Notes under the pieces: generated by a model
Told to the model about the DNA's origin: nothing
What the model saw: only the letters and a program-made list of their open reading frames with translations
Database searches by the model: none
Program-made: the position numbers and the translations under genes
Assembly: GCA_964496575.1 (NCBI GenBank)
Contig: CAZCAC010000036.1
Location: 10,134-74,133, forward strand
DNA: 64,000 nt
Direction of reading: 5' to 3'
DNA from: CAZCAC01 sp964496575
Lineage (GTDB): Bacteria > Planctomycetota > UBA1135 > GCA-002686595
Shown: positions 44,658 to 54,311 of the stretch, in pieces
How the letters are laid out: each line of letters begins with the position of its first letter
Position numbering within the stretch: position 1 is the first letter of the stretch

Positions 44658-46033
44658 TCCGTCGAGTAGACGTTCGTCGCTTCCGAGAACTCCGTCACGG
44701 CGATCTCCTGCACCTTGGCCAGCAGCGCCGGGTCCTCGGTATCGGCGAACAGGTAGAACTTCCACAGGTCGCGGTAGGCGCGCTCGAGGTCGGCGAGGCG
44801 CGGTACGCGCTCGGCGAAGCGGGACAGCGGGTGAACGCCCTCCTCGCCGGGCCAGCGGACGTGCGTGCGCGCCTCCTTCAGCTGCATCGAGCGCGCGGGG
44901 CAGTAGATGATCAGGTCGACGTCCTGGCCCGTCGCGAAGCGCACCAGGTCGGCGAGGCGCTCCTCGACCGCGTGGCGGTTCGCCGCGCCGCCCTCGGCGA
45001 AGAAGCGGGTGACCAGCGCCTCCTGGACGTCCTCGTTCTCGTAGCGCGGGAAGACGCAGGCCCGCTTGTACAGGCGGCGGGAGCGGAAGCGATCCAACAG
45101 CTTGCGTACCGCCTCGCGCTTCTCGCCCGGCGCTTCGCGGACCGAGCGCTCGAGCAGGTCGAGGATCGATCCGTCGGTCTGGTCGTAGAAGTCCTCCTCC
45201 TTCACGGAACCCGCGGCCAGTGCGAGCTCCACCGCGCGCGCGATCATCGCACCCGACGCGACCTTGGCGTGGTGGTAGTACACGCGTTCGGAGAAGTAGT
45301 AGCGCGCCTCCAGCATGCGCACGATCTCGCTGAGGATGTCCTCGCGCAGGAGTCGGTGCTTGGCCAGGTCGATGTAGAGGTTGCCCGAGGCGCGGTCGAT
45401 CTTGAAGTAGCTCGTCACCCGCGAGTCCACCTCGAGCTTCAGGCCGGTGAAATAGGCGTCGCGCGCGAGGTAGTCGAGGATGTCGGAGCAGATCGTGCCC
45501 GAGACGATCTGCGCCCAGTACGCGGGGATCGGCCGCGCCGGCGGGTCCGTCTTGCCGTGGGTCAGGATCGCGAAGACCTCCTCCGCCGCGCCCAGCTCGG
45601 CGAGGCGCCGGCCCAGCACCGTCGAGGGGCCGAGCATCCGCTCGAAGCGGTACACGGCGTCGTGGCGCTCGAAGATGCCGTCCTGGTCCTCGAGGTTGTG
45701 ACCGAAAGGGATGTGCGTGGTGTCGTGGATCAGCGCGGCGAAGCGGATCACCCGCGCCTCCTCCTCGCTCACCCCGATCCGGCCGGCGGGATCGAGCTCG
45801 AAGTTCAGGTTGATCGAGTCGATCATCGCCTGCGTGACGTACAGGCTCCCGATCTGGTGATCGAATCGCGTGTGCACCGCGCCGGGGTAGACGAGGTAGG
45901 CGGTGCCGAGCTGCTTGATCCCGCGCATCCGCTGCACCTCGGGCGTGTCGAGGAGCCGTAGCTCCTCGTCGGTCAGGTACACGTCCCCGTGAACGGGGTC
46001 GCGGATCACGCTGTAACGCTTGCGTCCGGCCAT
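44654..46033 (-). CDS. HD-domain phosphohydrolase, dGTPase/SAMHD1-like (COG1078 type)
   Basis: 459 residues from ATG 46033. The N-terminal segment RDPVHGDVYLTDEELRLLDTPEVQRMRGIKQLG and the metal motif H-x-RFDH are typical, as is the HD pair in IHDTTHIPFGHN. The middle carries SGTICSDILDYLARDAYFTGL, a hallmark of this subfamily. Members hydrolyse nucleotides (dNTPs or related) or act as nucleotide sensors; the substrate here is unknown. It is divergent by 66 bases from the glycosyltransferase gene and converges on the ThuA gene through the palindrome. Confidence 0.92.
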   Translation of the reverse strand: MAGRKRYSVIRDPVHGDVYLTDEELRLLDTPEVQRMRGIKQLGTAYLVYPGAVHTRFDHQIGSLYVTQAMIDSINLNFELDPAGRIGVSEEEARVIRFAALIHDTTHIPFGHNLEDQDGIFERHDAVYRFERMLGPSTVLGRRLAELGAAEEVFAILTHGKTDPPARPIPAYWAQIVSGTICSDILDYLARDAYFTGLKLEVDSRVTSYFKIDRASGNLYIDLAKHRLLREDILSEIVRMLEARYYFSERVYYHHAKVASGAMIARAVELALAAGSVKEEDFYDQTDGSILDLLERSVREAPGEKREAVRKLLDRFRSRRLYKRACVFPRYENEDVQEALVTRFFAEGGAANRHAVEERLADLVRFATGQDVDLIIYCPARSMQLKEARTHVRWPGEEGVHPLSRFAERVPRLADLERAYRDLWKFYLFADTEDPALLAKVQEIAVTEFSEATNVYSTD

Positions 46034-46099
46034 GAGAGGTCCCGCCGTGGCGGGCCGAAGATTCTAACGTGCCCCCGGCCGCGGTACGATTCGTGTCCC

Positions 46100-47233
46100 T
46101 TGCATCCTTCGAGCGAAAGACCCCGGCGCATCCTGGTCGTCGAGCCCTGGCTCGGCGGCTCGCACGAGGCGTTCTGGGCCGCCTGGGCGAAGCGCTCCGC
46201 ACACCAGGTGGAGATCGTCGGCCTCCCCGGCCGGCAGTGGAAGTGGCGGATGCGCGCCGGCGCGTGGGAGCTCGCCCGGAAGCTGGTCGAGACCGACCCA
46301 CCGGACCTGCTGGTCGTCTCCGACTACCTCGAGCTGCCCGCCTTCTACGGGTTCCTCGGCGAGGCCTGGAGCCGCGTGCCCGGACTCGTCTACTTCCACG
46401 AGAACCAGCTGACCTACCCGGGGAGCCGCGAGGTGCTCGATCCGACCCGTGACCTGCAGTTCGGCTTCACCAACGTGCTCTCCTGCCTGCGCGCCGCGGG
46501 GATCGTGTTCAACTCGCGCTTCCACCGGCGCGACTTCGAAGCCGCGGCCAGGGAGCTGCTGGCGGTCCTCCCCCACCCGAACCCGCGCGAGGAGCTCTTG
46601 CGGGCCCTGTCCGGGGCGCGGGTGATCCCCCCGGGAGTCGAGATCGACGCCGTCCCGCTCGGTTCCGGAGCCGGGGCGGGCTCACCGCTGCGCGTGCTCT
46701 ACAACCACCGCTGGGAGCACGACAAGGACCCGGCGGGTTTCCTGCGCGCCGTTCGCGGAGCTCTCGACGCCGGCGCACGCCTCGAGCTGGTGCTGCTCGG
46801 CGAACGCTTCGACCGGCTGCCGGAAGGGGTGGCGAGTGCTCTCGGCTCCCTCGAGGAGGTGACCCGCCACCGCGGCTACGTCCCCTCCCGCGACGCGTAC
46901 GTCGAGTGGCTCGGCACCTGCGACCTCGCCGTCAGTACGGCGCGCCACGAGTTCTTCGGCATAGCCACGCTCGAGGCGATGTGCGCCGGGGCGACCCCGC
47001 TCCTCCCCGACCGCCTCAGCTACCCCGAGCTGGTGGGCGAGCGCCTCGCCGGCGAGGCGCTCTACCCGGACGAGGCGACCCTCGAGCGCCGCCTGGTCGC
47101 GTGGGCTCGCGCGCCGGAAGCGCTGCGCGACCCCGAGCGGCGCGCGCGGATGCGAGAGGTGGCGGGGCGCTGGTCGATCGAGCGGACGGTGGAGGAGCTC
47201 GACGCCCTCGCCCGCGAACGTTTTTGCCCCTGA
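46100..47233 (+). CDS. GTDC1/DUF3524-type glycosyltransferase, homologue of tRNA-queuosine alpha-mannosyltransferase
   Basis: About 377 residues. No ATG is suitably placed; TTG 46100 is the closest in-frame candidate before the conserved RILVVEPWLGGSHEAFW start, and its ribosome site is poor, so the start is uncertain. The N-terminal half has the DUF3524 marks: the GGSH motif, LPGRQWKWRMRAGAWELAR, LVYFHENQLTYP and DLQFGFTNVLSCLRAAGIVFNS. The C-terminal half is GT-B with HEFFGIATLEAMCAG for donor binding. The animal member GTDC1 mannosylates queuosine in tRNA-Asp. The bacterial role is probably tRNA or a related acceptor, but this is an inference. A redoxin gene starts 31 bases downstream. Confidence 0.82.
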   Translation: MHPSSERPRRILVVEPWLGGSHEAFWAAWAKRSAHQVEIVGLPGRQWKWRMRAGAWELARKLVETDPPDLLVVSDYLELPAFYGFLGEAWSRVPGLVYFHENQLTYPGSREVLDPTRDLQFGFTNVLSCLRAAGIVFNSRFHRRDFEAAARELLAVLPHPNPREELLRALSGARVIPPGVEIDAVPLGSGAGAGSPLRVLYNHRWEHDKDPAGFLRAVRGALDAGARLELVLLGERFDRLPEGVASALGSLEEVTRHRGYVPSRDAYVEWLGTCDLAVSTARHEFFGIATLEAMCAGATPLLPDRLSYPELVGERLAGEALYPDEATLERRLVAWARAPEALRDPERRARMREVAGRWSIERTVEELDALARERFCP

Positions 47234-47264
47234 CTCCACGCCTCCGCGGACTACCATACTCACC

Positions 47265-47933
47265 GTGAGACTCCTCCCCTGCCTCGCCCTCCTCCTCGTC
47301 AGCTGTCGCGGTGACCAGATCCACCGCGCCGACTTCGCCCCGCTCGACTCCGGCAGCCCGACCGCCGCACGGCTGGCTCCGGCCCTCCTCGGTGAGCTCG
47401 CGCCCGACTTCGCGCTCGAGGACCTCTCCGGCGAGACGGTGCGCCTCTCCGATCATCGCGGCAACCGGGTGGTGCTCGAGTGGGTCAATCCGGAGTGTCC
47501 CTTCACCGATCACTCGCACAGTTACGGCTCCTTGAAGGAGCTGGCGGCGCGCCAGATCGAGAAGGGGATCGTCTGGATCGCGATCAACTCCAGCGGGGCG
47601 GAGAAGATGGGAGGCGACCTCGAGGTGAACCGGACCGCGGCGGAGCGCTGGGGCCTGCCCCACCCGCTCCTGCTCGATCCCACCGGCGTGGTCGGGCGGC
47701 TGTACGACGCGACCAGCACGCCGGAGCTCTACGTCATCGACGAGCGCGGCGTACTGGTCTACGTCGGCGCCCTGGACAACGCCCCCTTCGGCAAGGTCCG
47801 CGGCGGCGGCGAGGTGATCAACTACGTCGAGGCCGCGCTCGCCGACCTCGCGGCGGGGCGTGAAGTGCAGACGCCGACGAGGCAGTCGTACGGCTGCCGG
47901 GTGAAGTACGCGCAGCCGGCACTGAACCGGTAG
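47265..47933 (+). CDS. Redoxin (AhpC/TSA-like) domain lipoprotein
   Basis: 222 residues from GTG 47265. The N-terminus LLPCLALLLVSC is a lipoprotein signal with Cys at residue 14. The thioredoxin fold shows LAPDFALEDLSGETVRLSDHRG, then EWVNPECPFTDHSH with a single Cys where a CxxC would lie, and TPELYVIDERGVLVYVGALDN with the cis-Pro. This is the planctomycete-rich redoxin type, with NPECPF. It probably reduces or senses peroxides or thiols in the periplasm. The C-terminus has a further Cys (SYGCRVKY). It may be cotranscribed with the glycosyltransferase. Confidence 0.88.
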   Translation: MRLLPCLALLLVSCRGDQIHRADFAPLDSGSPTAARLAPALLGELAPDFALEDLSGETVRLSDHRGNRVVLEWVNPECPFTDHSHSYGSLKELAARQIEKGIVWIAINSSGAEKMGGDLEVNRTAAERWGLPHPLLLDPTGVVGRLYDATSTPELYVIDERGVLVYVGALDNAPFGKVRGGGEVINYVEAALADLAAGREVQTPTRQSYGCRVKYAQPALNR

Positions 47934-47989
47934 ACAGCCGGGGCAGGGCCAGTAGACAGCCGGGGCAGGATGCTCTCGAACGACCCGGG

Positions 47990-49051
47990 TCAGGCCCGCA
48001 CGCCGGCCTTCCTGAGCTTGTCGAGGAACCCCGGCTCGGCGCCGGTCTCGACGAACTCGCCTGGGACCTTGCCGGTCTCGTCCGGTCCCTCGTGCTCGAA
48101 GCGGAACAGGTCGCGCAGCTGAAGGTCGTTGCCCTCGACCCCGGCGACCTCGGTGACGTGCGTGATCTTGCGGGTGCCGTCGGGAAGAAGCTCGTTCTGC
48201 ACGACGAGGTCGATCGCCTCGGCCATCTGCTTGTGCACCGCCCACAGCGGCAGGTCGAGCCCACGGGACAGCACCATCATCGCCAGACGGGACATCGCAT
48301 CCGCCGGAGTGCTGGCGTGCAGGACGCCGAGACAGCCGCTGTGACCGCTGGCCATCGCCTGGAGCATGTCGACCGCCTCGTTGCCGCGAATCTCGCCGAC
48401 TATGATGCGAGTCGGGCGCATCCGCAAGCTGTTCCGGAACAGCTCCTCGAGCGTGACCTCGCCCGTGCCCTCGACGCTGGCGCGCCGGCATTCGAGTCGC
48501 ACGACGTGCTTCTGCGACAGCTGCAACTCCGCGGTGTCCTCGATCGTGATGATGCGCTCGTCCTCGCGAATCTGCTTGCAGAGGATGCCCAGCGTCGTCG
48601 TCTTGCCGGTACCGGTGGCGCCCGAAAAGATGATGTTCAGTCGGCCCCGGATCGCATCGCAGAGCAGCTCGGCCATCGGCGGCGACATCGTCTCGTTGCG
48701 AACCAGATCGTCGACCACCCTGAGGGTCTGGGTGAACCGGCGAATCGTGATCGCGGCGCCGCCGAGGCTCAGCGGCGGAATGATGACGTTGACCCGCGAA
48801 CCGTCGGGGAGCCGGCAATCCACGTAGGGCATCGACGTGTTGACCGTCCGGCCCGTGGGCCGCGTGATCAGCTCGATGAGGTGGTTGAGCTGCAGCTCGC
48901 TGTCGAAGCGAAAAGGACTCAGCTCCATGCGGCCGCGACGCTCCACGAACACCTCGCCCGGCCCGTTGATCATGATCTCCGTGACCTCGGGGTCTTCCAG
49001 GAGCGGGCGAATCGGCGTGTAGGCCGGCTGGGCGAGAAAGTCAGTGTTCAT
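47990..49051 (-). CDS. cpaF: CpaF/TadA-type secretion ATPase, copy 1
   Basis: 353 residues from ATG 49051. The N-terminal domain (PLLEDPEVTEIMINGPGEVFVERRG) and the ATPase motifs are complete: Walker A GATGTGKTT, the Asp box IITIEDTAEL, and Walker B-like RIIVGEIRG, followed by MASGHSG and LHASTPADA. CpaF/TadA powers Flp pilus assembly or type IVc secretion. No membrane platform gene (tadB/tadC), peptidase or pilin lies next to it, so it is an orphan here. A second, divergent copy sits at 60916. It is divergent from the interrupted lipoprotein gene across 367 bases. Confidence 0.93.
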   Translation of the reverse strand: MNTDFLAQPAYTPIRPLLEDPEVTEIMINGPGEVFVERRGRMELSPFRFDSELQLNHLIELITRPTGRTVNTSMPYVDCRLPDGSRVNVIIPPLSLGGAAITIRRFTQTLRVVDDLVRNETMSPPMAELLCDAIRGRLNIIFSGATGTGKTTTLGILCKQIREDERIITIEDTAELQLSQKHVVRLECRRASVEGTGEVTLEELFRNSLRMRPTRIIVGEIRGNEAVDMLQAMASGHSGCLGVLHASTPADAMSRLAMMVLSRGLDLPLWAVHKQMAEAIDLVVQNELLPDGTRKITHVTEVAGVEGNDLQLRDLFRFEHEGPDETGKVPGEFVETGAEPGFLDKLRKAGVRA

Positions 49052-49418
49052 CCGCGGCGACCGGTTCTTCGGGGTCTACTCGGGGGAGGAGGACGACGAC
49101 CCCGACGTGGTCCGTCTCCAGGACGACTGGCGTGCTCCCGTTCGCTGGGTGTGTCGCGGCATTGTCCGCGTCCCGCCGGCGTGAAGCAAGAGCCGAGGCG
49201 ACGGACCGAACGGCGCCGATCACGAGCGGAGTCGTCCCCCCGGGAGCTCGACCCCGGCGCCGCACCTTCGGGACGAGCCGACACAATGCGCCGCCCCTTC
49301 CGCCCGCCCCTCCCGATCGGGGTACAATTCACCGGTATCCTCGCGCAGGCTCCAGCGGCCCCCCACGGGCCGTGTACGATCCTCCCCGGGACACCACCGA
49401 AAGACAGGACGGTCAGGA
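49052..49418. other. 367-bp divergent intergenic region
   Basis: This lies between the divergent cpaF copy 1 and the propeller lipoprotein gene, so it must carry at least one promoter, but I could not pick one with confidence. A minus-strand frame of 81 codons (49041-49286) overlaps the cpaF start by 11 bases; its composition is shadow-like and it is not called. Confidence 0.35.
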
Positions 49419-52163
49419 ATGGGGCGCATCACACACTACCTGGGAGAGTCTCTGCTCGCGGGACTCGGCGTGGCCGCACTGGGGCTCTCCGGCTGTGGAA
49501 TCGGGACGATCGCGGTGACGTCGACGTCCTCGGACGACGACCCGACGAATTCCGACCCCGTGGTCAGCGATGCCTCGATCACCGAGACCAGGACCTCCCC
49601 GGCAACGATCCGCTTTCAGCTGACCGATGCGGAGTCCGACCCGGTGAACGTGGAGCTCCTGTACCAGCTGCCGGGCGGGCCCAGGCTCCCGATGCTCCTG
49701 ACCGGCGACACGAACCTGCAGAACCTCGCCGCCAGCTCCACGGGAGTGTTTCACACGCGCTACTGGGACTTCGCCGCGCAGCTCCCCGACGGGGGAGCCT
49801 ACCAGCAGGGCGTATCCGTGACCGTGCGCCGCGCGGGCACCGCGGAGGAGCTCTCCTCCACCGTCTCGGGAGCGACCATCGGCAACGACGCTCCCGAGGT
49901 GCTCGATCCCATGCCCCGGCTCGACCCCGAGACCCAGGAAGCTCGAGGGCTCGTTCTCGTCGACATGCTGATCGCCGACTCCTCGGGTGACGTGGTCGAC
50001 CTGGAGGTGGAGTTCCTGGGCCCCGACGGGGTCTGGCGGAAGGCGACCTACTCCCTCGGCGATCTCGTCCCGCCGATCCAGGCCACGCCCACGGGAAGGG
50101 CCTTCACCTTCCTCTGGGACTCGGACATCGACGGGGCGGAGGCGGAGTGGACGACGGTGCTGCGCTTCACGGCGAGCGACGACACGCACGACCAGGACCC
50201 GGTGGACACCCAGGCCTTCGCCGTCGACAACAACCGGGAGCCGATCGCCTCGCTCGGCGAGCCCATCGACAACCCCGATCGGAGCGGAGCGATCGCCGTC
50301 TCCTACCGGATCATCGACGAGGAGAGCGATCCCACGCCGGTCGTCTTCCAGTGGCGACGCCCGGGAGAGTCCTTCCCCGACCTCCCGCCGTCGATGGCGG
50401 AGCTGCTGCAGGTGCTCCAGGATCCCGAGGCCCGCCGGCAGTACCACGTCTGCACCGAGGCGCCGACGGTCTTCCGCGGCCGGGTCGCCGGGCTTTCCGA
50501 GGGGCTGGATTCCGCGAGCCTGGTGCGCCTGCCGGAGCTCGCGAGCTCCGCGGCGAGCCTCGTCCCTCCGGGTCTCTCCGACCAGCAGATCGACATCCTG
50601 AGGCGCTCGTCGAGTCCCCTTCCGGTGAAGGAATCCTGGACTCAGGATCCCGACCTGCGAGCTCCGGTGGCGGCGCTGCCGATCGGTGACGGGATCGCGG
50701 CCCTGGTGCTGGACGGAGATGGTGGAAGCTGGAGCCTGCGAGTGATCGAGCTCGCCACCGGGAGGCTGATCTACACCCTGGTGAACGGGGTGATCGGCAC
50801 GCCGCTGACGATGACCTACGAGCCGGGTCGATACTCGGTGCTCGTCGCCTGCACGGTCGGCACCAGCTGGCAGCTCTACCGGGTGGACCCCTTGAGTGGA
50901 CTGCCGTTACCCCTGGTCTCCTCGGCCAACGGGAACACCGAGGTCGGCCCCGTCCGCGGTCTCGTCAGCCTCGGCGACCACGCCGCGCTCCTGACCGTCG
51001 GCAGCTCCCTGGTGCGCGTCGACTACGCCTCTCACCTCACGCTCCGCGCGACGACGCTGATCGACGGATTGCAGACGCCGTGGGGCATCGCGCTCGATCC
51101 GCTGCACCGGAACCGGATCTACCTCGCGGAGCGCGACTACGATCCGGGCCCTCCCATCTCGGGGGTCGTGGGACGGATCCTGGCCCTGGAGCTCGACACC
51201 CACGACGGGCCACCGGTCGTCGCCTGGGAGGTCGGCGGAGGAGACCCCTTCGGCCTCCCGCGCCCGCAGGCGCTGGCGATCGAGCGCTCCGGAGCCCGCC
51301 TCCTGGCGGTGACGGATCGAAACACCTCCGACGGGACCCGGGAGCTCCGGGCGGTCGACCTGGGTGGAGAGCGTCTCGGAGAGATCGTCGAGCTCGGCTC
51401 CGACCTGCCGACGCAGCTGGACGAGATGAGCGGCCTGGGCGTCGGACCCGAAGGCCTGCGACTGCTCGCGCTGGAGGCCGGCGACGACCTGGCCGTCGGC
51501 GGCGGAGTCCTCCAGAGCCGGACGGTGATCGCCGTCGACCCCGATGAACCCGACCCGCTGCCCTACGATCCGGCGACGCAGGTCGCCTCCGTCACGGAGG
51601 CCTTCGATCCTCGCCCCGAGGCAGGCGATCCCTGGCGCATCGTCGCCTCCGCGCCGGTCGCGTCGAGCAGTCCGACGGGCGTGAGCGACGTGTTCGTCTG
51701 GGACTCCGCGGACCTCTCGGGGGGCGGCGAGGTCTTCCTGCGAGTGACCCCGCTGGGCCTGACCGACGTGGGCGTCGCGAGTGAGAGCGCGATCCACAAG
51801 GAGGTCGATCACCTCTGGGTGGCCGATCCGCTGAGCCTGGAGGCGGGGGTGGACGTGCCCCAGTCGATCGCGACCGGTGACCTGAACGGAGACGGTTTGC
51901 TCGACCTGGTGTGCACCGACGACCTCGGCGCCTGCTACCAGGGCCGGCTGAGCATCTTCTTCCAGAACGCCCCCGGTGAGTTCTCGGCCTCGCCCGACTT
52001 CCAGCTCCACAGCTCGATCGCGAACCCCAATGCAGGGCTCCTGACACATGCGCCCCGATTCATGCAACCATCCGCTCATGGCTCAGCAGGGAAACGGCGT
52101 GTCGGGCTCGCTCCCTGGTCGGTGTCGATCGCGGCCCCCGTCAAAGCGTTGCATACCTTATGA
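49419..52163 (+). pseudogene. Propeller lipoprotein, 5' part, disrupted by a small mobile element
   Basis: The frame codes 914 residues from ATG 49419. The N-terminus (LLAGLGVAALGLSGCG) is a lipoprotein signal with Cys at residue 26. A beta-rich region follows, with Ig-like segments (ASITETRTSPATIRFQLTD) and YVTN-like strands. One FG-GAP/VCBS repeat is present near the end (GDLNGDGLLDLVCTDD). After residue 870 the sequence changes: the last 44 residues come from the inserted element, and TGA 52161 ends translation. Without the element the frame joins 52241 onward and totals 1556 residues. The truncated product may still be exported, but it has lost 13 of 14 propeller repeats. Confidence 0.85.
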
Positions 52164-52235
52164 CGCACCCCCTCATCGTGAATGAACGGCATTCGGCCAA
52201 TGCCGCCACTCCACGCACCTATGTCAGGAGCCCTG
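52033..52235. mobile_element. 203-bp MITE-like non-autonomous element with terminal inverted repeats
   Basis: CAGGGCTCCTGACA (52033-52046) is repeated in perfect inverted form at 52222-52235. CAATG flanks both sides (52028-52032 and 52236-52240) as a 5-bp target duplication. Deleting one duplication and the element fuses AAC-CCC-AAT-GCG-GTG-GCC in frame. The interior is non-coding and lacks a transposase, so it would need one in trans. The family cannot be fixed from 14 bases of end sequence. Confidence 0.88.
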
Positions 52236-52240
52236 CAATG

Positions 52241-54297
52241 CGGTGGCCATCTCCGATCTCGACGGCGACGGAAGGCAGGACATCGTGTGCGCGAACGGGT
52301 ACTGCGGGCAGTTCGGCGAGAACGACCGCCTGGTCATCTTCCATCAGAACGGCGCCGGCGGTTTCGGTCCCGGCCCGGACCAGGTCCTGGTGCTGGGGAA
52401 CGTGGAGCAACCGGCGGACCCGCACGCGGTGGAGGTCGCCGACCTGAACGGTGACGGCCTGCTCGATCTCTCCACGGCGAACACCCTGGATGACAGTCTG
52501 GCGATCTTCTACCAGGTGGAACCGGGCTACTTCTGGGAGGAGCCCGAGCTCCTGGGAGACGCGACCACGACCGACGGTCCCCACTCCATCGCGGTGGCCG
52601 ATCTGAACGGCGACGGTAGACCCGATCTCGTCTCGGCCAACTCGGTGAGCAATACGCTGACCATCTTCCACCAGGAGCAGACGCGCACCTTCGGCGCGGC
52701 GCCCGACGTGACGCTCGGGGACTTCACCAGCCTCGACGATCCCCGCTCGGTCATCGCGGCCGATCTGAACGGAGACGGATTGCTGGACCTGGCGGCCGCG
52801 AACTTCGCGGGGGACGACCTGGTCGTCTTCCTGCAGCCGTCCGAAGGCTTCGTGAATACCGTCACCCCCGACATCGTCCTCGGGAACACCGGTCTGGGAA
52901 GCGGGCCGCTGTTCGTCGACGCCGCGGATCTGGACGGGGACGGGCGGCTCGATCTGATCTCCGCGAACCACACCGACGACAACCTGCACCTGTACCTCCA
53001 GAAGGTCTCCGGGGACTTCCCGTCCTCGTCCCCGCTGATTCTGGGCAGCGAGCTCATCACCTCGGAGCCGCAGTCGGTCCGCGCCGCCGACCTGAACGGC
53101 GACGGGCGGCTGGATGTCATCGCGGCCAGCGCCGGCACCGGCAACCTGACCGTCTTCTTCCAGACCGTATCCGGAGACTACGCCACCGATCCGGATCTGT
53201 CCGTCGGAGATGCGAACACCATCGTCGATGTCGTCTCCGTGGCCGCGGCGGATCTGAACGGAGACCGGTTGCTGGACATCCTGACCGCGGACTCGCTGAC
53301 CGGTCACCTGACCGTCTTCTCGCAGGCGGCTCCGGGGGTCTTCTCCACGGTCCCCGAGCTCGTGCTCGGGGCCGATGATGCGCTCGATCGCCCGAGGTAC
53401 GTGGCCATCGCGGATCTCAGCGGTGACGGATGTCTCGACCTCGTGTCCGCGAACTTCCGGGGCGACAACCTCGCCGTGTTCTTCCAGACCGCGGCCGGGA
53501 GCTTCGACGAGTCCCCCGACCTCCTCCTCGGCGACAGCAGCAGCGTGGACGGCCCGGAGTGCGTGGCGGCCGCCGATCTGAACAGCGACGGGCGGTTCGA
53601 TCTCGTCTCGGCGAACGCCAAGGGCGACAACCTGGCCGTCTTCCTGCAGGACGCCACCGGGGCCTTCCCCTCGAGTCCGGACCACCTCCTGGGGGACGTC
53701 GAGGTCACCCGCCAGCCCGGGTTCGTGATCGCCCTGGACCTGGACGGCAACGGGCTCGGTGACGTCGTCTCGGCGAACAAGCTGGGAGATCACTTGTCCC
53801 TTTTCTTCCAGAACACCCCGGGAGGCTTCTCCGGCACGCCCGACCTCCAGCTGGGGTACAACTCGCAGAGTCGCCCGGTCGGTCTGGCGGCCGCCGATCT
53901 GAACGGGGACGGGCTCCTCGACCTCGTCTCCTCGAACAGCGACGCGGGGAGTCTGACCGTCTGGTTCCAGACCGAACCCCGCCACTTCTCCACCACGCCC
54001 CTGGTCCTCGACGGGCCGGGCTCGGCGGCGACTCTCGTGTCCCTGTCCGCCTCCGACCTGAACGAGGACGGGCAGCTCGATGTCGTCGCGGCCGACACCT
54101 CCGGCAACCAGCTGGTCGCCTACCTCCAGATCGCCCCCGGGATCTTCAACGGCACTCCGCACATCGTCGTCGGCGGAAAGACGTCGACCCAGGACCCCCG
54201 GTTCCTCGTCACGGCGGACCTGAACGGCGACGGTTCGCTCGACCTCGTCACGAGGAACCGGGCGAACCGCGAGCTGACGATCTTCCTCAACCCGTAG
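52241..54297 (+). pseudogene. Propeller lipoprotein, 3' part: 13 FG-GAP/VCBS repeats separated by the element
   Basis: The open frame beginning VAISDLDGDGRQDIV continues the interrupted gene. Thirteen repeats of the type ADLNGDGLLDLVSAN-...-DNLAVFFQ-...-LLLGD are countable. With the one left upstream they make 14, enough for two seven-bladed propellers. A GTG at 52243 could start translation, but no signal peptide would be present, so a free product would stay in the cytosol. The downstream gene converges with its stop 14 bases away. Confidence 0.85.
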
Positions 54298-54311
54298 GCG
54301 GCCAGCGGGAA

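Noticed and set aside
49041..49286. Small ORF upstream of cpaF copy 1
   Set aside because: Arg/Ala-rich start and no ribosome site; the overlap with the cpaF start is not a coupling overlap.
52243..54297. CRISPR-like or tandem DNA repeats
   Set aside because: The periodicity is at protein level (FG-GAP/VCBS loops) with diverged DNA and no constant spacer-repeat structure.
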